Origin: Acorus gramineus
Taxonomy: Eukaryota; Streptophyta; Magnoliopsida; Acorales; Acoraceae
Direction of reading: 5' to 3'
Assembly: GCA_030737835.1 (NCBI GenBank)
Contig: CM060855.1
Coordinates: 9,712,328-9,776,327, forward strand
DNA: 64,000 nucleotides
The position numbers and the translations under genes were made by a program. Below, one piece after another: positions 13,032 to 24,970 of this stretch (its first letter is position 1; the number at the start of each line of letters is the position of its first letter). The notes below the pieces were generated by a model, which searched no databases, was not told the DNA's origin, and was given only the letters and a program-made list of their open reading frames with translations.

Positions 13032-16000
13032 TCATTCAACAAGAGAAATGCAGAGCGCCACCGCCATACCCAGGATCAATGAGGTTAACTGAGTCATTGT
13101 ACCTTTCAGAGTTGTGCTACCATTGTTCATTTCCGGGAGAACTCCTGCAACCGCGATGTATATGAAACCGCCAGCAGTGAATCCCTGCAGTTAAATATAG
13201 ATTGAAAAACAATTACATTGAGAAATGCGTATATTTAATCAAGGCAACTTGGGTTGTAGATTTCAACCTCGATCAGTGATGACTGCCCTGGATCTTTCCC
13301 TATAACTAGAGCCTGCAATAAGAAAAAAATCGGCATTGTTTCAAAGCGTTTCTTCATAAATATGTGGAGATTATTTCATAATGATTGTTGGATGTAGGTG
13401 TTCACCAGTGCAGTTCCTGCCAGGGCCATCAGGGCAGACAGAAAATTAAAGAAGAGAGCTTTTGAGACGCTAAAACCTGATCTCACCAAGATGCCAAAGT
13501 CGCCAACCTGTTCATAACAGTTTAACGAAGGAAATCAATATCTGTTACTCGAAAGAGTAATAGTTAAAAAAATAATGCTTGATCGTTTATTATTTCAATT
13601 CTTTCATTCATTATGCTAGCCCGGTTTAAACCCAGTATATCAACATACAAGGAAAAAAAAAAAAAACAGAATGAACTTGTACTTTCTATATTTTCCAGCT
13701 GGTTAATTTTATTTTTAGTTCTAACACAGTATTTCAACAGTTTGGTTCTTAATTTTTAAACTTTTGGCCCTCGTGCTCTACAAAGTTATCAGGGAAGAGA
13801 ATGTGCAACAACAAGAGTCGAATCAAGTTCACTCGTTCACTCGCCTACATATATGATTGTGCAATCCTGTCACATGCTTAGAAAAGATTAAATGATTGTG
13901 AAACAAGAATTCCATAAAAAGTTAACCAAATAAAAAGCAGATAAACACCTCTTGAGGAAGCTCATGCGCGAGCAAAAATAGCGTTCTAGACCATCCTCCA
14001 ACAGAACCATGAAGTAGAAAGGCACTACCTAAGGCCATTCCATCGGTAAAATTGTGCTGCAATATTCACAAAGAATTGTGAAGAATACATGTAGGACCAC
14101 ATTCAGTCAAATGTAGTTAATGAAATTTGCAGTTCCACATCACAAAATGAATTGTTTCTTCAAGTGTATGTGTAGCACAAAATCTTCAACATCAAAATCA
14201 TGAAATGAAACTTACCACACCATCAGAAAAGAGATTCAGGTAACCAAACACGAGGCTTGACGGTGATAGAGACTGTGAGGTTTGAATAAGTGGAACCTTC
14301 TCTGAGACATGGTCATCTGCAGTATCTACTTCCCCATCACCAGCAGAAGAACTGGTAGCAATGTTTCTCTGTTTGCATGCACATTATGCATCAATATCAG
14401 CATGCACCTCACAATACCAAGCCCAAGGTGCTGGTTAATGTAGTAAAGACCATATACTAATTGTGAGAAACTCACAAATATAGGGGGCATTTATACATTT
14501 AGGAAAGTTCAAAAACCGATATTGTTTCACAGTGAAGAATATTATGAACACTAAAGTGAAAAACTCATCCACTATTCCACATATCTATGCATATCAGGAG
14601 TACTTCAGAGTAATTATAAGCTGAATAACACAATAATTATACACCCCAACTAGCACCTTTGACTAGTTATAGTGAACATTCTCGAAATGTTGGGATAAAG
14701 TATGAAAGGGAAACAAACTCAAGAATTTTCAGCAATAAGGCAACACTGCAAACTCAGAAATTTACACGAGGTTCAAATGTATTTATCTAAGGTAGCGTTT
14801 GGTAACGCAATTGCAAAATTAATTTATGCAAATCGTCGGGTTTAAAACTGATTCTGCAAGAAGCTGCCTCCCCTCAGCTTTCTCAAATCGTAGCATTTGG
14901 GCACTATTTGCCTAAAATCTGTTTGCAGGAAGCTGCGATTGCAAAACCAGCTTCCTGCAATCGCAAAAGCTACGCAATCGTGCAACCAAACACTACCTAA
15001 GTAAAAAGGTAGACAAGGGGAAAGTTGCATGCAGCATAGAGCAAAAGTTTCCAAGTATCAATGAATATTCAGCATACTATTTATGAAAGTTTATCCTGCA
15101 TTGCATTATTATCATGTACATGAATTTATTATTTTATAAGAAAATCATAATGGAAAATGAAGGTTCTTCTAAAAGAAAAAAAGAAAAAAAGAAAGAAAGA
15201 GGAAAATGAAAGCTTTCTGTCACATGGTGCATGTAATTTATCGGCAGAGGTAAGAGAATAATGAATCTACCAATGTTCATCATTTCCAAATAAACAATGA
15301 AGCAGGAAGAGACAGAGGGGAAGAGAGAGACACCTTCTCAAAGAATGTACATGAAATAGGAAGAAAAAGAAGAAAAAATGTATGAGCTTGGTAGCAACCA
15401 TCTTCAGAGGAGAAAGTGGTCTAAGAAACTATAGCAGAGATTAGGCACACGATGACTTCCTCAATAGGGTGCAGTTTAAGAATTCCCTTTCAGTATCTGC
15501 TTCATAAATGGGGAAATGTATTTTTTCATGCATTGCCCATGGAAATTCAAGTTTCATCCAAACATTGGAAAGAAAACTATTTTCCTGGATACCAATGTGA
15601 GTGTTTCTCAAGACTCCCAAAATTCCAAGAGACATGCTCCAGCAGATGAACAACACCTAAGGCATGTCTGACAACTAAATAAACACCTGGTGTGTGTGTG
15701 GATGGGTGTGCACACGTGCTGAGAAAAAGGAGAGTGGACCCCTGAAGCATTAACCTAGAACATGATCTTGCAAAATCCAGCACATTGGCATCATCATGGA
15801 CCATCTCAATGGTTGCAGTGCAAATAATACAAAGGTAACTACAATCCCACAAACACATTTATGTTGAAATACAAATTTTAAGGTGTGCTATCAGACACAC
15901 ATTGATGGAATGGAGTTAGACAAAAGATGATATGATCCACTCCATGTTTGGAAGAACATGACAAATAGGTTATCTAACAGCCACATCTAATGTGCAGGAG

Positions 16001-19000
16001 TTTAGCTAATATTATTTCCTGCTTATTGTTTAGCTAAAATTAGCAACATAAACCTGAACCTTTGTGCCTATCTCCATTTCTGATGTTCAGCCTTGGCACA
16101 TGCCATGAAACTACCATGGTTAATGCAAAAATACTTGATTGCTTAAGTATTGCCTTGAGCAGTGACCAGAAATATGTCTGCACATGTTATCAGCATTAAA
16201 AGTTATAAGACTAACCACCGTTATTTTTAAAGTTTCGCATGCACAAGCTGGAGAATGGATTGCATAGGTGATGAGCTCCATGCGAAGAAATAAAACAAAG
16301 GAGTTTATTTTACTCTGACAGATAACAAGCAGAACATAGTACTAATGAGATTGTAAAACACGTCAAGCAATCCGTATTCAATAAGTCGGGAAAACTTGTT
16401 AATTTAATATCATCACAAGCTAAGATATAATAATAGGCCAACCTTTAAATCACCTTACGAAGATGGGTTTCTTGATTCGCTTGTTTTTCATCCTTTATGC
16501 AGTCTTCAGAAAGTCCATTTAATGAATTGCTTTCAGAAGTTGTTCCTGGTGCATCCCCATCCTTACTTTCATTGGATTCAGAGCCCAGATCATCCGTTTC
16601 CAGTTTGTGATGAACTTTATGGTGGTGATGGTGCCCCCATTGATTTGCACCTTTAGAATGATCTTCAACATACCTCACAACCTTCTCAACTAGAAGAAAA
16701 AGAATAATCCCGGCTGCAATAACCAATTTTTGGACATAATGTCACCAAAGCTAAAATGTAACATGTGAAGAAGAAATTGTAAAACGTTTAATTACTCAAA
16801 TGTATCAACAGAATTCTTTGAGTAATTTGGTTAATGATTCTAACCGAAATCGATTAGTTCGGCAAAACAAGAATTTTTATTATCAAACGATATTAGAGGG
16901 TTTTTCAGTCATTATGGAAATTCCATTCTCGATAATATTTTTATCTTCCGTTGAAGAAAAAAAAGCAAAAATACCTTGTTTCGAGCAATTCATGGAGTAA
17001 TGAATCGGAGAAGAAAAGATATGACTATACTTTCACTCATCTTATGCATATCAGCAGTTACCGCAAAACAGCAATTGATGAGATTTCGATTTCGTGTGAT
17101 ATGCTTGCCATTAGGACGAGAAATTGAAACTGTTTATTAAAAAATGCAAGTATATTACAAGATCCTTTACACTCACACAGAACAGACAGTCCAACAGAAA
17201 GATCCGCAATAGAATGAGAATGTGAATGAGCATGTCCATGCTCATGATCATGTGAGTCATGGTGATCGTGTGAATGAGTGTGTCCACCACCTGAAAAGAT
17301 AGAAAGTATGTAACAGTGATTTAAAAATTGCTCACCAAAATCATTTAATAGCTATCACAAAGAACAAGGACAATAACAAACAAATGTCGATAAAGGTCAT
17401 CACCCAAAGTGGTCCCATAGTAGGGTGCCGGGAGGGGAAAGACTAGGTAAGATCCTAAGCTTTTTTTTTTTTTTAATTACACAAAGTGGTTGCTCTCGGA
17501 ATTTGAATCCAAGACTTTGTCCTGTTAACTCGAGCACTTTACCACTGCTCCAAGCAATGACTCTTAAAGAGAAGCTCAATAAATAGAAAAAAAGAAGTGG
17601 CTTACACAAAATACTGAAATGAAAATGAAGTTCCACACTTTTTTTTTTAAAGTATGTAACGGTAGCCCAGATATGAAGTGTAGATGAAGAATCAAAAGGG
17701 CCACTTAATAAAGTGATAATATCCTCTACGGAAGAGGAATGCTTCACTGGAACCAGATTGAAGTCTAATGATCTATTCATTATCTATGGTCTAAATTCTT
17801 CCCTGTCAGGATTTAGGCATTCACTTTCTCCATAATTTCAAGTGTTAGAGGCACTTCATCTGCAGGTTATCTTTTACTCAATAAAAAGCAAAATACCTAT
17901 TTGAATTTAGAATGCACAACACCATAGTCTAACAAAGTCCTGCACTCTCAGCTTTTTAGAGAAGGGGCAGCCACCAAAGATAAACTAAATTAGGCTAAAA
18001 AATGACCAACGGTAATTTCAAAATATTCACATTAAACTACTTGCAGCTCATAGATCTTTCCAAGTGATTCTCCATAATATATTGGTCCTCCATGGCTCCA
18101 CCTAAAGGTAAACAAAGGCTTATGCTTATGGAAGAACTTCCAAACCATAAGGACGTTGTCCGGGAGTCAACATTCCAAATCCAGAAAAAATTTCATTTGG
18201 ATATTATCTTCATTCTATCTTCAAAAGTATACTTTGCATAACCCTTTTCTTTCAACCAGACCTCTTAGTCTGTTCTTTTCTGCAACCAAATACTGCATCT
18301 TGGGGAAAAGTTTCAGGGTTGGAATGCTTACATCCTGAAACTATTAGAATGCAACGAATAGCAATAATTAAAGTTATATGCCAGCAATATCAAAATAGGC
18401 TGCATATTTAATCAGGGCAAAAACAAATTCTTCAATCAGAATCCAATGGTGAACATAGTTTTGACTAGCAATAGTAATCAAGGAATAAGCACAGACAAAA
18501 ATCAACCCATACCAAAAGCATGTGGCAACTGGTGAAGAAAAGCATCTCCCAGCATTGCTCCTGCCTGTGAATAGCAAAGCCATTAAACAAAAACAGTGAC
18601 TTGATTGCTTCATAATGCTTCATAAGTAGCAGACAACTATGCAAAACGTTAAATCCATGCATCGTCAAATTCAATATACACTAATTTTTGCATGGAACAG
18701 CCTACGAGACAACATCCTCCGAGATTTTCTCTTTGAGGTAGTCAATAAAAGTCATATTCCTTAGATTGACAAGAAGTTGAACCTCTCTAATGTACTGAAA
18801 GTCAATTTGCAAAAAACCAGAATATACAAGAGTATAATAAGTAGAAAAGGACTGATCTTGCTATTGTTGAAAGTTCAATCCATTGGCAAACAACCACAAA
18901 TAGGGGTTGGATTGACACCAATATTTGCAACCACAAGGTCTTGGGTTCAAATCTCGTCACTTATCTATCCAAAAAGTCATATATAAACAATCAAAAGAAC

Positions 19001-19989
19001 AAAAGGCTTTAAGACACATTTCACTTCCTAGGGATAGTAAAAGCTGATGAGTCTTGTATCAGTGAATCCAAAAATGTGCGCGCCAAAGCAAACATTAAGT
19101 AACAACAAATCTCAAATAGTTGACAGAGGAACTAACCCCAAAAGCAGCCAAAGAATCGACCACAGTCTTTGATGGCTTCCCTTGTACTACACAGACACAA
19201 AAAAATCAATATCTCACTCCACAAATGTATCACATTCAAAATCAGTTATATTAATCTGTATCCACAAAAATGTGCCCCCTAATCAATCCTTAGCATAATT
19301 GAATCAGAATAATCAATTTATTCAACCAATGTATGGAAATTTGTGAGAGAATCCTACTCCGAACTTAAACTGCAGAAATCTAAACTAAAAAAAAACATGA
19401 ATATCACAACAGAATTGCAAAGAGAAGAATCAGATCACTTACAAAGTATAACCGGCAATATAATTAGGCAGATCAAGGAAGCCATGCTCACAAGGAGCGA
19501 ACAACCCATCGCCCTAATCCAAAGCCCTTCCAAAATCCACCCAAAAAAAATAAAGCAAACGAAGAACATAAAAAAATCACCGAAAATCAACCAAAAAAAG
19601 AACGGAAGACAACCACATAGAATCCTCACCAAGCGTCGACATCTCGACATTGTGACGGTGGTGGTGCTCGAGACGATCGGCGGCGCCGGCTTCCTCCATC
19701 CAAAGATCCTCCTCCTCCGCCACCTCTTCCGGGAGGAGCGACCGCCGGCACGACGGCGGCGGATGGTGATGATGGTGGTGTTCGTGGTGATGGCCATCAC
19801 AACCGCCCTCCTCGTGATGGTGGTTGATGGCCATCCCACCCGCCCTCCTCGTGATGGTGGTGGAGGTGGTGGTGATGGTGGTCCCCGTCGCCTCGGGATT
19901 CGTGCGCGCTGAAGGGGCAGGATCCGGACGAGTCAGCGGAGGAGGAGAGAAAGGAGGAAGAAGAGGAGGAGGAAGAGAGGCTTGGACAT
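13032..19989 (-). CDS. IAR1: IAR1-like ZIP-family metal transporter (first exon frame-disrupted)
   Basis: Eleven exons fit in phase: 19989/19834-19630, 19526-19443, 19186-19137, 18564-18513, 17290-17177, 16713-16454, 14368-14216, 14056-13949, 13507-13406, 13312-13268 and 13184-13032. IAR1 is a LIV-1-type ZIP protein of the secretory pathway, linked to zinc balance and sensitivity to auxin conjugates. Visible are His-rich loops ([20 protein letters not shown] and HHHHH), membrane helices, [19 protein letters not shown], and the ZIP metal-site motifs [10 protein letters not shown] and HELPQE; the end is [12 protein letters not shown] then TGA. From the ATG at 19834 it codes for about 441 residues without a signal peptide. 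The ATG at 19989 opens a good signal sequence ([17 protein letters not shown]) but hits a stop after 18 codons, and a 37-bp duplication shifts the frame again, so the true N-terminus is unclear. Confidence 0.9.
14791..14997. mobile_element. Tourist-like MITE with TAA target duplication
   Basis: Terminal inverted repeats GGTAGCGTTTGGT (left) and GGTAGTGTTTGGT (inverted right) match at 12 of 13 bases. Both sides are flanked by TAA (14788-14790 and 14998-15000), as in PIF/Harbinger insertions. The 207-bp body contains inverted GAAGCTGC and GCAATCGC words. It sits in the IAR1 intron between the exons at 16454 and 14368. Confidence 0.8.
16770..17060 (+). pseudogene. matK: Plastid matK fragment in the nucleus (NUPT)
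   Basis: The plus strand reads [20 protein letters not shown] and continues [18 protein letters not shown], then [16 protein letters not shown] and a diverged end stopping at 17000. This is the N-terminal half of plastid maturase K, including the conserved KRLITRMYQQN-like stretch and the EGFxVIxEIPFS motif. Plastid matK runs to about 500 codons; here only about 75 codons are legible before substitutions and frame loss. It lies inside an IAR1 intron, on the strand opposite to IAR1, with no promoter or full ORF. It is best read as an old plastid-DNA insertion that no longer codes. The right edge is approximate. Confidence 0.85.
17397..17585 (-). mobile_element. tRNA-derived SINE in an IAR1 intron
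   Basis: On the minus strand it starts GTCATTGCTTGGAGCAGTGG (box A type), followed by TTGGATTCAAATTCCGAGAG (box B type), an A-run, and a 3' body with CTTTCCCCTCCCGGCACCC and GGGACCACTTTGGGTGATG. This order matches a widespread plant SINE type whose body ends in a similar GGGA..TTTG..GGGT segment. No target duplication was recognised. Confidence 0.65.
18895..18975 (+). mobile_element. Possible SINE head fragment
   Basis: GGTCTTGGGTTCAAATCTCG resembles a pol III box B, with a weak A-box-like word about 35 bases before it. No tail or flanking duplication is visible, so this is a weak call. Confidence 0.3.
19788..19861 (-). repeat. 37-bp tandem duplication in IAR1 exon 1
   Basis: Units 19788-19824 and 19825-19861 are identical except for two bases (CATCACAACCGCC versus CATCCCACCCGCC). 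On the minus strand both encode His-His-His-Glu-Glu-Gly-Gly, but because 37 is not a multiple of three they are read in different frames. Confidence 0.9.
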
Positions 19990-20028
19990 GTTTGTGAATC
20001 CTTGGAATCCTGGAGGGGCGTTTGGGGA

Positions 20029-20040
20029 TTATATATATAG
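20029..20040 (-). promoter_or_regulatory. Candidate TATA box of IAR1
   Basis: On the minus strand TATATATAAT lies about 45 bp upstream of the ATG at 19989, preceded by a CT repeat. If functional it gives a very short leader when 19989 is the start, or about 170 bp when 19834 is the start. Confidence 0.4.
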
Positions 20041-20057
20041 AGAGAGAGAAGGTGATT

Positions 20058-20159
20058 TTATGTATGGGATTTGCAGGTGCCTTTGATGGTGATGATGAAA
20101 ACGACGATGAGGAAGAGAACGATGATTGTGATAATCACACCGAAGGTCACCACATCCAT
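20058..20159 (-). CDS. Small membrane-peptide ORF upstream of IAR1 (hypothetical)
   Basis: A 33-codon ORF reads MDVVTFGVIITIIVLFLIVV, then FIITIKGTCKSHT and TAA. It is one strongly hydrophobic span of about 22 residues with a short polar head and a basic tail, the layout of a single-pass micropeptide. It lies 69 bp upstream of the IAR1 signal-peptide ATG on the same strand, so it could be an upstream ORF, a separate tiny gene or chance. A TATA-like element lies downstream of it, which argues against it being in the main IAR1 transcript. I do not recognise a family. Confidence 0.3.
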   Translation of the reverse strand: MDVVTFGVIITIIVLFLIVVFIITIKGTCKSHT

Positions 20160-20434
20160 CTCTCTCTCATTTAATATATATAATTTTTATTGATAATAAT
20201 AAATATTATTTGGTCAAAAGAAAAATCATTTCCATTGTCAGTTTTTCTGATCTAATTATGAGGGTTTGTCTCAACGAGTACAAGATCTGTTCGAGCGCGA
20301 TTTCCGAGGCGCTCCCTCTCCCCACCACTGTAACCTTTGGAGGTTCTACTTGCGGGAACACACGTGACGGAAAAGTCACTGCCGTTGGGTTCTATTTACG
20401 GAATTGCCACTGGTTGCAGTGGTGGGTGTGAAGG

Positions 20435-20925
20435 GGGGGGGGGCGACAAAAGACAAGAATAATGAAGAACACATTAGAATTAGAACAGCTTAAAAAAATT
20501 ATTTATTTTAATAGAATAAACTTCGATAGTTATATCTGAATAAGTTAAAATAAGATCTGATAACTATTTTAAAGAAATATTAGAATTGCTTATCAAGGTT
20601 TATCTATGTCGATGGATAAAAATATTTTTCTCCGTTATTTTAAAAAATTTATCTCACCTAACAGTCTCACACAAATTTCAAAAGCTGTCACATCTATCAA
20701 ATCAATCATACATCTCTCACATTATTCCTCGGAAGTATAGTTGTCATTTAAAAAGTCATAAACTTTTATTCATCCCTTATCAAACATTTATCATTACTTT
20801 ATTCAAGATGAACCAAACAACAAAAAAATCAATTTTACATTTTTCAATGAGAATAACAGAAAAGACAACCAAACAAAAGTTTCTTATTCAGCATGAATTG
20901 TTATTTATCCCAGTATAGCTATCAG
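20435..20925 (+). mobile_element. MITE family B, copy 1
   Basis: About 490 bp matching 42400-42870 in the opposite orientation. Shared words in order include ACAAGAATAATGAAGAA, TATCAAGGTTTATC/TATCAAGACTTATC, TGTCACATCTATCAAATCAA and CATAAACTTTTATTCATCCC / CATAAACTCTTATTCATCCC. The 110-residue ORF inside is conserved with the other copy only because both are copies of one element; it has no protein-like features. Confidence 0.7.
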
Positions 20926-22211
20926 AAGTAAATAACTCAATGTCACACCACATACGGGAGGATAGAGTTTATTATTATGTGCTTTCGAAAGCCCTACCCT
21001 CCCCCCTCTCGTATGAAATGGGGATATACTACTTATTCTTGGGTATACATTTATTCAAACATAAGTAAATATAAATAAAGATAAAGTGATTTTGTGTTTG
21101 ATTGTGTTTTGAATTATTCTCGTTGATAAACGTAAAAATAAATATTTTATTGTTAAAATAAAATGTGAATAAAATATGAATAAAGATTTTTAAAAGATAA
21201 AAAAATAATGATAATTGATTTGATATGTGATTTATAAAAAGCAATGACAATTAATTTAATAATTAATCCATGTACTTTATCAAAGGTTTCAAGATAAACA
21301 AACATCTTTTTATCTTTCATCCAAAGTTATCCGAAGATTTATTTTCAAAACAAAGAAGGGCACAAGTGACTTTGTCATGATAGTCACAACTCATTCAGCA
21401 AGAGTAATCCCATCCCTCGAAGGTCATGATTTATTTTATTTTATTTAAGAAATGATCTATATCCAGAGCAAGAGAGAAACATGACTACTGGATCCCTTTA
21501 ACAACCAACCCAGAGGGCATCAATCACTGTTCTTAAAAGACTTAAAACTATTTTTTTCTTTCGACCTACGCTTGGCAGGAATGACCTCCTGCCTCCCACC
21601 AAGTAGTGGGGTATCCCTACCACCACGTTATTGTGTGGGGATACAGACAATGAATATTTACATTAAATAAGAAGTCACTGTTTGGGTAGGGCAATACAAG
21701 CCATCTTAAGATAAATAATAATATCAATAAAATAAATTATTTTTTAATTTAATTGTATTCATTAGAAGATATTGAAAGTTGTAAATAAAAGATGAATAAG
21801 ATATAAATAATGATTTATAAAAAATTAAAAAAAAATAGTTAACATTGAGTTGATATATGTATCTTCTGATTTATAAAAAAATAATGATTGTTTAACATGT
21901 GAAACCCTTCTGTACCAATAAAATAGATTGAATGAAATAAAATAATTTAAAAGAAAACTTTGAAATGCTAGATATTTACAAAGCCTCATTTTATACCACA
22001 AGAACAAGTCCTGAATAAGTAGAAAGCAACTGCCCCCTTTCTTTCTTTTTTTTTTTTTTTTTTTTTATGTAGAAAGACCTTCCATGACTGACATTATAGC
22101 CAAATTGATAAGAAGCTACCTCTCCCTGTTTGTGAGAGTCCTACAAAAAATTCAATTTTCACCAAACAAACATAATTTTTAACAAATCCTGAATGAGTAG
22201 AAGAAAACAAC

Positions 22212-22445
22212 TACCCCCATTAGAACCAATTTTCAACAATTTATCCAGATTGATATAAATTGATTAAAATAATTGATTTGAACAAAAATATTATTTTATT
22301 GACCTTTAAAAAATAATAATAATCAAATTTTAAAAATAAAAAAATAAATTTCTAAAATACTGAGACAAGAAACTGACTTTACAGAGTATCTAAAAAATTA
22401 ACTTTACAGAGCAAAAATCTGTTTGACAATGGTTCCACACCAAAC
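22212..22445. mobile_element. MITE family A, copy 1
   Basis: Starts CCCCCATTAGAACCAATTTT; the inverted right end reads GGTTTGGTGTGGAACCATTG. The interior AATTGATTAAAATAATTGAT and TTGACCTTTAAA are shared with the copies at 27114-27350 and 40251-40489. Diverged. Confidence 0.5.
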
Positions 22446-24189
22446 CTTAGTAAAAGGGCTAAAAAGTTGAGACAAGAAACTGACTGGACATCCAGGTGAG
22501 AGCTTCTGTGGAACGCACATGAACGCCTTTTGTTCACATTAGAAGAAGCATTTGTAAAGTTGGGAATGGAAAGTCATTGCCAACACATGGAAACATCAGC
22601 CTGTACAACAAAGTTCATCTATGTTGACCTATACTGTGGACATGAATATCAAATTCTTTGATAACTGCATTTGTACAATTCAGCTAATCTACTCCACCCA
22701 AAGCACCTAGTTTCATACACCTGCAGAGTGATTACAAAGGATATCCAAGAACCCTTTCATCAATACCACAAAGCAGCCTTTTCGGTTCCATGAAAATAGT
22801 CTGAATACAACATATGAGCTCTCCCACATGAAGGTAGGAAAACCCACCTGGCATACTCTGAAAATTTGGCAGGCTACCAAAACTAATACAAAAGCATCAG
22901 GAAATCAATATTTAAGCAGATAATAGATATTGATTACTAGATTGTCTGTTCAAAACAAGATAAATAAGTTACCTTTCAACACCCGGCCTTCAAAGCTGAA
23001 CTAGTAATTGAGAGTGGGCTGATGCACATTAATGGTGTACTCCCAGAGCTTAGCCTTATTTGAAAGAGCAGGGCAAAAACACGATCACAGTTTGGTCAAA
23101 ATCTTCAATCTGCTGTCGTACACAGTTAAAACCAGCAAATTTTCATCATGCAAACCTAAAACTACTTGGACAGCAATTCATTTCATTCTACAAAAAAGAT
23201 TTACATGAAAGTAACATGGAATGCGAGAAAAATATCACCTGGTTATCATCACTCTATCAAAATAAATACCAAACTACAGGTTGATGGACCACCTTATTAC
23301 CAAATAGGTAATGCATCCACAAATTTCACTTGGCCCTGCTTCATTTGAATCATCAGGCTCTATCATACAAAAATACAACCACCATAGTTTCAGCTTCTTA
23401 TGTTAATAATTAAATTCTGACACAAAGGGTGGTGGAGAAGACTTCAGAAGAAGGCATAATGTTCGAGGCAATGGCTTGACATTATCTGTAATGTAATCAC
23501 CCTAGGCTAATTTCAAACTTTTCAAATATGAGCAATTGAGGAACTCACACAGCAGCCAAGAGGTATGGATGGTCTTCATTTCCAGTACCATCACAAATCA
23601 GATAATATAGTGACTCCATATATGTGAGAGACTCCTATGGATAAAAGTATTTCAACAATTTCCTCCCAAGAATTACCATAGATTAAGGTAAGAGCTACAC
23701 TTTCTAAATCACACATCTAACATCATAATTGCAATTGACATCATTTGATTTACATATTAGGGAACTAGCCACATATTAAGCATCAATGGAAAAGTAGTAT
23801 TCACGGGAAGTATCAATAAAATCTTGGCTGCAGTGGAACGCATAGAGAATATAGTGACGTGATGATTGAAAATAAACACAAAATGAACATGCCTACAAAA
23901 TATGCATGATCCATACATTCAACTCTATAGGAGAAGCCCATTTCCCCTTAAAATTTGATGGTGCACAGATATCCTGCACAACACAAATCATAAAGGGAAA
24001 AAAAAGCCATACAATCTGTCATGACTCCAAGTACGATTTTCTTTCCATCAATATCATAAATGCTACAACTCCGGGCATCAATTGCGAGTACTACTTGTCA
24101 AAGTATGTGAAAAAACAAATGACTGAACCATGAAAAAATATGCTTGGGAATTAATTATTTTATGAGAACCTACAAGAAATTGACCATCA

Positions 24190-24970
24190 CACTTAACCAT
24201 AAAATTCAGCATGGACTCCGTAAATATACCACATTCTAGAGAGGTGACAATACTGAAGGAGGTGAACAATGTTACTATGTATTTTAGGAATGGACCGTTG
24301 AAGACAAGTCTTCACATAAGCAGAGTGAGGCACAGAGTAAACTGCATTATTAGTATAACAACACTCATCCACCCTCTCCCCACACCACATATTGAGAGGA
24401 CTATTTATCATCAAAGAATATAAAGAAGAAGAAGAAGAAAAACAATAATAATATAATCCTTTTATCTACCACAACATTCCCAATGCATGAAAGCTGTATA
24501 ACTAGCCTGAATCCATAAGGTCCCATCATTCGTCTCATTATGTGAGATGTATCTCTCAGCTTGTACAAAGAACAAATGGCATTCAACAGTGCCATCCCAC
24601 TGACAAAGCTCTCAAAACAACATTTAGAAAAGAGTGCATTTGTCACCTATACTTGAGTTTTCCTGGTAGTGACACTGGCCAAACTAATGATCATTTACAT
24701 AATTATGCTAGAGAGAACCAACTGTAAGCAATCAATCGCTTCACTTGACCAAAAAATTCAGCCTGGCGTAAGTGAAGATTGAATGTTCTAGAGAGGTGAC
24801 AATGTTGAAGGAGTTGAACAAAGTGGTTATCATTTAGGAATAGCCATTGCTCAGCAAGATAGACTTCACATAAGGGAGGGGTATGAGGCAAACTGTAAAC
24901 TGCACCATTTTTTTTTTTTGGACTGCACCATTAGTATAGCAATGCTCATCCTCCCATTCCGTACATAGAG
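24190..24970. repeat. Two diverged direct copies of about 220 bp
   Basis: About 24195-24400 and 24755-24965 share, in order, AAAATTCAGC, TTCTAGAGAGGTGACAAT, TGAAGGAG, AGACTTCACATAAG / AAGTCTTCACATAAG, GAGGCA..CTGTAAACTGCA and ATTAGTATA followed by CTCATCC. Similarity is clear but interrupted by small indels. No ORF is shared, so this is a non-coding duplication or two copies of one unknown repeat. Confidence 0.6.

Noticed and set aside
19435-19839. 134-codon minus ORF overlapping IAR1 exons 1 and 2
   Set aside because: It runs through the intron between the two exons; only its last part is IAR1 coding sequence.
20586-20918. 110-codon conserved ORF
   Set aside because: Conserved with 42415-42735 only because both are copies of a MITE.
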